Shown: piece by piece, positions 55,723 through 64,000 of the stretch
How positions within the stretch are numbered: the first letter of the stretch is position 1
Layout of the letters: each line of letters starts with the position of its first letter
Made by a program: the position numbers and the translations under genes
The notes under the pieces: generated by a model
Told to the model about the DNA's origin: nothing
Databases searched by the model: none
The model's input: only the letters and a program-made list of their open reading frames with translations
Assembly: GCA_003116995.1 (NCBI GenBank)
Contig: BDSL01000008.1
Coordinates: 248,001-312,000, forward strand
Source: Yamagishiella unicocca
Lineage: Eukaryota; Chlorophyta; Chlorophyceae; Chlamydomonadales; Volvocaceae
Length of the DNA: 64,000 nt
Direction: 5' to 3'

Positions 55723-56157
55723 TCCCGCGCGCGTCCGTCGTACCAGTCTGAATTAGTGTGGTGCGAATCCGCGCGGCCGCATGAGATGCCGATGGGGCAT
55801 CTCCCAATCCTGTAACAGCACCTGTCTCTCTGCGCCCCGCCGAAAGGTAAGACTGGCACGGCGGAAAAGAGTGTCAACAGAGCCGCGGGCGGGAGAGCGG
55901 GAATCGCGGCGCCGGCCGCTTTTCTGCAACAACCCTACTGTAAGTGTCAATTTGCGATCCTTTCTACCTGGAAATGCCGCCGTTTAATACCGCCAGCTCC
56001 GCACTCGGGACCTTGGCGCCACCCCGGCAGCGGCAGCCACCAACTGGCCCAGCTCTGCCCTCCCGCCCTCGCCGACCCTAGCCCTTCAAACCCTACGAGG
56101 CTGGCATGCACTAGCCCGGAGTCGACCTGCAGCTGTGGGAGCCTGACGCCTGGCTCC

Positions 56158-56905
56158 GTGTTCAGACCGCGGGTCGGGAGTTGTCAGGGTGGCTCGCCCG
56201 GGGACGCCCGCTCCCGCTCCTCCCGCAACCTCCGACAGCAACGCCCTCTTATTTATTTGATTGCGAAGCCACAGGCTTCCCGATCACTCGGCCACCTGTC
56301 CACTGTCTTCACCGGCTTCCCTCTGCCACTGCCTGGCGCAGCCAGGCGGTACCGTGCCGACTACACGCTCCGCCGCATCGAGCAGCTCGGCACCAAGGCG
56401 GCCCCTGGCGTCCGAGCACACTCGATCCTGCTCCGGCCAACTGCAGATTCCAGCACTTGCTCCGTACGGGCCCTCGCCCGTTACCTAGCCGCAATGGAGA
56501 CCCTGCTCGCCCTAGCCAGCCGTTTCCCTGCTGGACCAACTCATGGCCACCTTCGCCGACCCCCCTTACAGTGCCTCCGCCGTGGACGGCCGACGCCGCC
56601 AACACCTGCGGAGCATGGGCCTATACACGGGTGACGCGGCCCACAGTGTCCTCCATGGTACCCTCCATGGCACCCTCCAACCCACCCGCCACGAAGGACC
56701 CCGGGCCACAGGCCCGGGGGGAAGGGGGCGCCAACGGGAACGAGCGGGAACAGGGCGGGAGGGAGGGGCGTTCGCGAAGATAGCTGAGGCTGCCAGTCGA
56801 CGTTGCCACGGGCTGAGGCTGAAGATACGCTTAACTCATGCGAATCCTAGTGATGAAGGCGGGGTCCATTCTACTGCCTTCCGTTACAACAACCCGGCTC
56901 GCTAA
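56158..56905 (+). pseudogene. Possible tyrosine-recombinase remnant
   Basis: One frame reads YRADYTLRRIEQLGTKAAPG...TCSVRALARYLAAM, and another frame downstream reads LRSMGLYTGDAAHSVLHGTL. The order of a 'CSVRALARYL' strand-helix followed by 'GxxxGxxxHSxxxG' recalls the C-terminal half of tyrosine recombinases of DIRS or Crypton elements. The catalytic Arg expected after HS is replaced, and a frameshift separates the two parts. The similarity is weak. Confidence 0.3.
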
Positions 56906-58199
56906 GCGGGCCTATCCATGTACGGTCGCTCGGCCTTGGAGGTTCCCCTTTATTAAGCAGAATGCGAGAGTTACAAGGGAGAAAAAAAGCAGAATGCGAG
57001 TATTACAAGGGAGCCAGAACGGCTACAAGCGCGGAAGCGCAACCAGTGGGCCCGATGGGCCAGACCACGACACAGATCACTGGGCAAAAGAGCCCGCCCT
57101 CACCGGCCGGGAAGGGGCAAAAGCCGAAGGCAGCCAAACACTAGGACACGGAGAAGGCAGCACGCACAACTCAAAGCACGGGGAGGAGCACAAGCGCGTC
57201 CAGAAAACACGAACCACCTGCACCAAGCCAGCAGCGAGACGCGAGGAGCGCGTCCCGGCAAAACGGGGGCCCCAAGCCCCATATCCCAAAAGCACCCACA
57301 AAGGACAGCAGAGTGGGGGCCCCATAACCCAAACACGCCCAGAAAACCGCACCCGGGTCAACCGTCGGGCAACTCCTCGGCACCCGGGCGGCCCGTGAAG
57401 ACCACCTCCCCCGCGGGCGAGGCGGCGAGGAAGGGGTGACCGGACGGGACGGCCCCCCGCCCGCGGGGGGCCAGAACAAAAACGCAGACCATTGTAGCGA
57501 GATTTTGTACATCCGAGCCCGTATAAATCCACCGCCGATGCCGACTTTAGACTATGATACACGGGTCGGACGAGCAGCACAGACGGACCGGCTGGCCACT
57601 TGGCCGAATGCAGAACGGACACCCCTAAAAGGCAAAAATACAAGCGAGCGTGGGGAAGCTGCGCAGAGGATGCTCGTCATGACATTCCCTGCTAAAAAAA
57701 GTCGAGATCGTATGTGGAGAGGGCCGGGACCGTGTAATACGAGCACCGGTCCAGACGGGCCGCATTTCCGCATGGCCGGGAGCGCAATAAAAGTCCCCAG
57801 TACACGAAATTAACAGCGGGGGCTGGGAAGCTGCGCGCAAAAAGTCACAAAATGACCGGGAAACAGTAGCCGCGAACGGACGGGATTGCCGCCTAGCAGA
57901 TGCAAACACTGGAGACCCCTAACAGGCGTTTTCTAGAGCAGGTGGGCCGGACGAGCGCAACTCACAGTGCCCTAGAACGCAAGAGGAATAGCAGCATGTC
58001 CATGGTACCACATTGGGTTGGCTACAAAAGTATGGTAGCAGACGGGGGCTGATGAAAGAGAGCGCCAGCTGAGAAAACCGCGTGGATGCACTACGCCGGT
58101 ACGCCGCGCGCCTCACGATACAGGCTGGGGACCGGTACCTAAGGTACCTTAGATACCTCGCAACGCAACAAATCAATCACATGTTTACGTGACCTACAG

Positions 58200-58350
58200 C
58201 CCGATTTACCCAGGACAAGAAGGGGGGCCATGTCCCGGATGGACTCAACAGAGGCAAGCCGGGCCAAACCCAAGGGGGAAGACCCAGACATCACCGCACC
58301 ATACAAGATGACAGCGCTAGCAGCCAGCAGACGCCCCGAAAGCCATCCGA
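58200..58350 (-). repeat. GC-rich repeat module, copy 2, inverted
   Basis: The reverse complement reads GGGGCGTCTGCTGGCTGC, then TATGGTGCGGT, and ends CCTTCTTGTCCTGGGTAAAT, matching 54122-54580. It lies inside the inverted-repeat element, whereas copy 1 lies outside it. Confidence 0.65.
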
Positions 58351-58674
58351 AACATTTGACACCTCACCTCGCCCAACACAGTGGACCCTGACAAGAATGA
58401 CAACCCAAGCACCTCTGGGCACGCCAAGGGCCACCACTCGAGCCAGTGCTAGAGGCCCCAGGACCAGATGAAAAGTTCGAGCCTGACATATGCAAAACAG
58501 AGGGCTCCCCAGAAGGAAGGCAACCCAGCTAGGCCAGACAAGTCAAGGACAGCACTTGATCCCATCCTCCACACGCCCTTCCATCCACGCATACTAAACC
58601 GAAAATAACATACACGATCATCTGCTTCACGAAGAAGACGGTTCCCGTCTTTGCGGGCCCTATGCAATTACCGG

Positions 58675-59125
58675 CACTTCAGAAAACTCCATCGCATTTT
58701 TTTAAAAAACTTGCAAAAAGTCACAGCCTATTTTCCATTTTAATTAAATAAGGCAGACGGATTAAATTGCGCCGTGTAATAGGTCGGGGGTGCCAGGGGG
58801 AGCCATGGGTTACGAGCTTATGACTTCCCATGTGCCTATTGCTATTCCCTTTAGTACAGAAGTCAGAGCAGCCCCCCTCACCTCATTGATCAGATACACC
58901 ACGCGTGCAGTGACGCTGGTAAGAGAGAATGTCTGCCGTTTGTACCGGTAACTGACAGTGCCGTCTGCTGCTGTGCGCTTACATTTTGTGCATACTCCGT
59001 ACCATGCGGCTTAGCTGCCATACGGATTCCCTGTCCGTTCGCCTACGCGCTTGAAACCCAACGTATTCAATGTATTAATAATCGAGATGTATTACTATGT
59101 TCCATACACTTTACATACCGGTAGA
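58675..59125 (-). repeat. Right inverted terminal repeat
   Basis: Inverted copy of 55267-55722. The internal frame matching 55327-55587 is broken here by a C-to-A change that makes a TAA. The outer end TACCGGTAGA is followed directly by CTCGACTGCAG. Confidence 0.9.
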
Positions 59126-59298
59126 CTCGACTGCAGTAATGCAGTACGAAACTGGTTTCTGGCTGAGGGCTGAGACTACATAAAAACTGAATTCCAATCA
59201 AAATTCATAATATTCGAGACAAGGTTTCTGTCGTATGTGAATGGCCCATAAGCTAGCAACGTTCGCCAGCATATCCGCAAGGGCCCCTTCATATTCTG

Positions 59299-62200
59299 TT
59301 GGCCAACTCGACAGCCCAACTCGCCATGCGGCTGCGCGTTTTTGATTGTTTCCGTAAGACTGCGTTTCCTCCGGCCCTTAAGGAGCATTACCGGCCAGAA
59401 AACCAGGAGGATGCTCCTGTGACAAGTCGAGAGCCTGGTAATGACCAAATAGTGTTGCAGGCAAGTACAATGGCCCCTATCGTCATCGCCAATCCTGTTC
59501 TGGAGGCTAGTGGCCTTGATAATGGAAATTGTCGGCTGACAGACGCAGTTCGTGTCCTGACCTGCCGAATTGTCCACCACGGCGAACCTGCAGGCGCTTC
59601 AGCAAATCCAGGCAGCGCTTCTCGACCTCGATGGAAGCTGGTTAAGCCGCATGGAAGGACTGCAACGAGAATTTGTGCTCAGAGGTCTCGCGGCCGAGTA
59701 AGAGTCGCGGGAGTTGTTGTTCGTCGTCAACTGCTGACTAATTTTGACGCCCAGCGCGCACCGCCTCTCAGGCTTTATATCTGTACCGGGATTAGCACAG
59801 CGGACCCCGTGGGGTTCCTACTATTGTCACCAGGCTCAGTGGGTCCTCGTCCTTCGCAGCCAGATGACGAACAAATGTTATTACTGCAGCGGATGGCAAG
59901 CTTGCAGGTAGATCCCTCGACAGTATTATCATTTGCGTGGATCCAGTCGTTTGCTTTAAACCCCAAACCCCGTTTACTTGGTTTCAGGCACCCGTGACTC
60001 GGTATGGCTCGTGCAACCTGGAGCCCAACCATAAGCAGTCGAGGACCGCAGCCGCTCTGCCCCTTCTACAGGGCGGCAAGCTGATTGGTGCGCTATGGCT
60101 CGAGGAATTCCGACAGACGAAGGCGCCCGTGCTGCAGAAGCAGACGCAACACCAGGACCGGCTCCAAAAGCAACACTCTGCTGAGGGGTTGGCGGAGGCC
60201 TCTGAATCCTTTCCCACAGCCTGCCCCAGCCCGGATCCATTACGCAAGCGCACCGTGTCACGTAATGTTGGGCAGGGGGTTTCTGCGCAGCAGTGTGCAG
60301 TGCTGCTGCGGCAGCGGGAAAGCGACGACGCGCTCCGGCAGTTAGCCTTCACCACGTCCATGTGCCTGGTGGGCTCGGGCTCGGATACCCTGGCTTGGCT
60401 CGCGGGGGCGGTACGGCGGCTGCGGGCAGCCTCCACCATGCACGACCTCACAGCGCAGCTCGGCAGCTCGTTGGAAGCCCACGTCCGCCGCCAGTTCATG
60501 TTGGAGGCCCACGCGGTCGCGGCGCTGGTGCCACCGGGGCCGAATGCCCAGCGGGCCATGTTGTTTCGGGTGCTGCAGCAGCAGCACCAACGTGGTGGCG
60601 CGGGCGCAGGAAATACGCCTCCCTCGAGGACAACCGGGACCGGGTGTTCTCGCCACCCCCCGGCGACAAGCGAGGAGCAAGGCTTTTCGGCGGGTTCCTT
60701 TCGCAGTGGCAACGCCGGCAGCGGCGCCCGGCGCTTGCAGCAGTGCAATCCGATGCAGCAGGCCGCTTGGGACAGCGCACCCATTAGGCCCCACCCCAAC
60801 GTCGTCGCCGCCGCAGCCAGGGCCTTGTGCGCTGCGGACTGCCCCCCGGCGTCTCCCTTCAGGTACGTTGGCAGCAGTAAGGCCGTCTCAAACATGAACT
60901 ACATGATTTACCGCCCTCCACTGCGGTCATTGCCGTAACCGCATCATACAACGGACCCAAATCGAGCATCCGCCCTCGACACCTGCGGACACGTCCCCAC
61001 CACAGGACTCCCTCCGTGGACTCCATGCCACGAGTGTATGCGGCCAGCGGGGGCTCCTTCACGCCGCTTCCTCCGGCAGCATTCGCCACGCAGGCCGGCG
61101 CGGGCCAGGGATCATGCCGCAGTAAGAGCCAAATCGTCGTACGGCTCAGCGCCACCGAGTTGGCGTCCGTCCACGCTGCTTCCGGCGCTGCGGCGCAGCC
61201 GGCTCGTCACGCGAATGCCTTCTCGCTGAACCACACGCTGCTGCGAGCTGTGCTGGCTCAGCAACGCCAGGAGCTGGAGTTGCGGCAGTGCGGGCGGGAG
61301 AGGGCCGACTGCGCGGCTGGTGATGCGGCTGGCGCGGGCGACGACGGGGTCGCCGGTTCGGTTAAAACGCCGGTGTGTTCGGCGGTGGTTGAGGACACGC
61401 GGCTGTACCTGCAAAACGTCCACAACCCCTCCCACGATGTCGGCTTGCTGATGGGACGGAGGGGGGTTGGGGCCCCGGGCTTGGGCGGCATGGGCACTCG
61501 GTTGGGTCCCGCTACCACGGGGGAGTTGTCTGGCGCGTGCGGCGCCTCTGGGCTCCCTTCCCCTCCTCAGTCGCTGACGCTGACTACGATACAGCTCGAT
61601 GAGGGCGCCGCACTGGGGCTGTACGTGTGTTTCCCCACACGGCTGCCCGCCCAGCTGCTGGAGGCGGTGCAGGCCAGCTGCCAGGAGCTGCTGGACGTGG
61701 TACGGCAGTGGGGCCGGGGGGGGGGAGGGCTTTCAGGGGTTTCAGCATGCATTGTAAAACGGCTGCGTGCGGGGCAGGGGGGCCTCCTGGTACAGTCTGA
61801 GCATGTGCCGATGCGGGTCCGCTCAATGCTGCGAAGCTCATGGGGACCGCGAACACCCACTAGTGCAGGCGACTGCTGCCGTCTCGCCCTCCGCCCTAGC
61901 CGTCCAGCCCCCCCACCCCGCCCTGTCCTGATCTGCCAGTACCAAAGGCGTAACAAACCCGAATTGTTCGCCACCCCTTTGCAGGCTCTGGCGGAGCACG
62001 TACGCGGAACGCTGCGTGACGCCGCCCTGGCGCCCGAGTACGACACTCTCAAGGCCGTAGCCCCGGGGTCGTACGCTGTCGTACGCAGGTTCCTCATGGG
62101 CGAGGACCTGATCGCTGGGTCAATGTGCGGGCCTACAACGCTCGTGTCGACAGCGGGCGCTGCTGGGGCCCCCTCGCTTACTGGCTTTTCGGACTCCCTG

Positions 62201-63915
62201 AACCTCCGGTGGAAGGCCGGAGGGTCCGTCGGCGCACTCAGCTCGGCGATGAACACCGGCGGCTCTGCGGCGGAGTCGGGAATTGCCACAAGAATGCACG
62301 TGGGGGCTTTGGAGGGAGTGAAAGGTGACGCGAGGCGGGTGCCCTGGGAGGCGGGGTGTGTGGTCGGCGGCGCGCTGGAGGTGGGGAGTCTTGCTCTTGC
62401 TTGCGTTTTGAGCGAGCTTAAGCTGGTGTCTAAACAAAGCTTCCGCCCCGCCACACCGACAAAGACCAGCTGGATTCCACGTGTCGGAGGGGTAGGCCAC
62501 ACGCCACCGCTTCTTAAATCCCGTCGCGATGCTTCTGTCGGCCCCCAGGAACTCCACCACGCTTCTGCCTTGCAAGCCTTCGTCGTTCGTGACACTACCA
62601 GCAAGCCAGGGTTTCGGGATCACGTACAGCCCTCCCATCGGTCTCAGTAACAGTTACTACAAGATGTCGGCACGTTTCCCGCTTATCCCTTGTGGAAGAA
62701 CCTCCTCCTAACCCCTTTCCTCCTGCTACCCTCCTCCCCCAACCCTTCAACCCTGCCCTGCGGGCTCCCAGGGTTCGCAACTCTCCGCCCCGGCTCCATC
62801 AGCGTCGACCGCGCTCGCCGACCGCGGGGCTTGCTCGAGCACGCCGTCACAGCCTGCCGCGCGCAGGTGCACGTCGATGACGCGCTGGACCTGCTCCTTG
62901 TGGCAAACTCGGTTGCAGACCTGGGTTCGACCCTGTGCACCGGCGAGGGCAGCATGCTGACCGAGACCCACACGTCCATCGTCACGGTCGCTGACGTAGA
63001 GCCCGGCAGCGAGATGGTACGGCAGCAAATGGACCTGCTGGTCAGCAGCATCCAGGCCACCATCCAGACGTCGGCGGCTGGCACCGAGGCGACGTGAGTG
63101 TGGCGTCGGGTTGGGGTTAGGGTCGGGGGTGCGGCTGGGCGGGACTCGACCAGAGGACTACAGGTAGCGAGGAGTTGGGGCAGAAGGTAGAGCCATCGGG
63201 CGCATCGCCTGACACTGAAAGAGACGCAGGAAGAAGAACAAACTGGCCGACCGAGATATGGCAAACCACCAAAAAACCCGACCAAGGGGCCAGAGAAACA
63301 GACAGTGGTAGTAGTAACTGGTGCAGTGCACCGCAAGTAGTGCGGCCTCGTTGGTGTCTTGTTGTGCTCCTGTTGCTGCTGCGACTGCGGCCGCGGCTGC
63401 GGCTGCTGATCCCGATCCTGGTTCACTATCGCTTCTGCCTTCAGGCGCGTGTTCGAGAGCGACCTACGGCAGCTGGAGCTGCATGAGGTGCTGGGCAGGG
63501 GCGGGGGCGGTGTGGTGCTCAAGGGCGTCATCAACGGCACGCTGGCGGTCGCTGTGAAGGTGTGTCAAGTGGGCCTTATGATTGGGTGGCTTTACAGCTG
63601 GCTGTCCATCGTGTGTGCAGAAACGTGGTTGTTGCCGTGTTAGTCGGTGCGTTCTTGCCGTACGATGCAAATGTGGCTGTTGTAGTAACTGTCACAGTGG
63701 CCCCTGACTCAAGAGAGAGCCATTGGGCGCATCGCCTGACGCCGGAAGAGACGCGCATGGAGTACACGGGGGCTCTACCTCATGGTCTGGGGCCCTCTGT
63801 AACAGTCACTACTACCAGGGGGGCGCTGCTGCCGCTGAACCGCTGACGCGCCGTTCTGCGCAGTTGATGGAGGTGCCGGAAGAGGAGCCCGAGGTGGCGG
63901 ATAGCACCGCCTCCT

Positions 63916-63946
<31 letters not shown>

Positions 63947-64000
63947 CCACAGCAGGCAGCTGCAGCTGCGCCGAGGGCTGCTGCGGAACGCTATGGAGCT
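59299..64000 (+). CDS. GAF-domain protein kinase, 3' end beyond the window
   Basis: The first exons are uncertain (59299 or near 59326). A helix exon lies at about 59592-59698 (IQAALLDLDGSWLSRMEGLQ). A GAF-like end follows an acceptor at 59991: RTAAALPLLQGGKLIGALWL. The exon runs on to about 60861. A second GAF-like block lies at about 61340-61693 (PVCSAVVEDTRLYLQNVHNP; LTLTTIQLDEGAALGLYVCF). Exons from 61985 and ending at 63096 (VRQQMDLLVSSIQATIQTSA) lead to a kinase glycine loop at 63446-63558 (LHEVLGRGGGGVVLKGVING, then LAVAVK with the ATP-binding Lys). The last exon in view (from 63864, LMEVPEEEPEVADSTASS) enters a Gln run. GAF plus TKL-type kinase suggests an intracellular sensor kinase; the ligand is unknown. 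Confidence 0.7.
63183..63230 (+). repeat. MITE-like dispersed repeat, copy 2
   Basis: GAAGGTAGAGCCATCGGGCG, CATCGCCTGACACTGAAAGA, GACGC. The 3' part ends near 63325 with GTGGTAGTAGTAACTGG, similar to the inverted end of copy 3. It lies in the intron before the kinase glycine-loop exon. Confidence 0.7.
63682..63815 (+). mobile_element. MITE-like element, 134 bp, copy 3
   Basis: Imperfect terminal inverted repeats GTAGTAACTGTCACAGTGG and the complement of AACAGTCACTACTAC surround the core GGGCGCATCGCCTGACGCC. It lies in the intron between the exons 63446-63558 and 63864 onward. It has no coding capacity. Confidence 0.7.

Larger units (their letters stand above)
55267..59125. mobile_element. 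3.86-kb element with about 450-bp inverted terminal repeats
   Basis: The two arms (55267-55722 and 58675-59125) are inverted copies at high identity, beginning TCTACCGGTATGTAAAG. The interior of about 2.95 kb has no intact transposase; one stretch at 56.2-56.9 kb resembles a decayed tyrosine recombinase. I see no clear target-site duplication. Long inverted repeats, a recombinase-like remnant and no duplication would fit a non-autonomous DIRS-like retroelement. A decayed DNA transposon with long TIRs is the alternative. Confidence 0.75.

Noticed and set aside
61567..62604. Long minus-strand frame of 345 codons opposite the GAF kinase
   Set aside because: Shadow of GC-rich coding sequence; the plus strand has GAF-like motifs and consistent splice sites, while the minus frame is Ser/Pro/Arg-rich without features.

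Overview
The window is nuclear DNA from a volvocine green alga (Chlamydomonas/Volvox relatives). The main evidence is a complete six-exon glutamate-1-semialdehyde aminomutase gene whose conceptual protein (464 aa) closely follows the known Chlamydomonas enzyme. Genes are intron-rich and GC-rich with GT..AG introns, Ala/Gln/Gly runs are common, and TGTAA-type polyadenylation signals lie downstream of several genes. No bacterial or organellar features are seen. I inferred exon models by eye from splice sites, reading phase and protein-family matches. Four models (GSA, the TPR protein, the ACHT-type thioredoxin, COX5c-like) close in frame from start to stop; the others are partial or approximate.

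Layout from left to right. A receptor-like protein kinase gene (minus) runs off the left edge, with its signal peptide at 5130. GSA (6706-10069, minus) and a TPR protein gene (10534-15539, plus) diverge from a shared 464-bp promoter region. The TPR gene converges with a long coiled-coil gene (16185-23232, minus) that has a hydrophobic segment near its C terminus. After a 3.2-kb AT-richer gap come an ACHT-type chloroplast thioredoxin (26452-28317, plus) and a small COX5c-like gene (30050-30547, plus). A SIZ/PIAS-type SUMO ligase-like gene (32342 to about 35923, minus) is followed by an 11-kb, roughly 18-exon coiled-coil RING gene (37186-48238, minus). One intron of the RING gene contains two tRNA genes on the opposite strand: Asn-GTT and an intron-containing Ala-AGC. 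Next come a multi-span membrane protein (50924-53561, minus), a 3.86-kb element with about 450-bp inverted terminal repeats (55267-59125), and a GAF-domain protein kinase (from about 59.3 kb, plus) that runs off the right edge.

The two terminal kinases look like sensors (one extracellular, one GAF-based). GSA and the thioredoxin are plastid proteins, COX5c is mitochondrial, and the SUMO-ligase-like and RING proteins belong to protein modification. I see no sign that these neighbours form one pathway.

The most unusual signal lies in the introns. Several families of 45-65-bp repeats share a G-run start and a similar layout. They sit in the introns of at least four unrelated genes, mostly in sense orientation just after 5' splice sites or antisense just before 3' splice sites. 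One family has been amplified into a 28-bp satellite. A second small family of MITE-like repeats occurs in introns of both terminal kinase genes.
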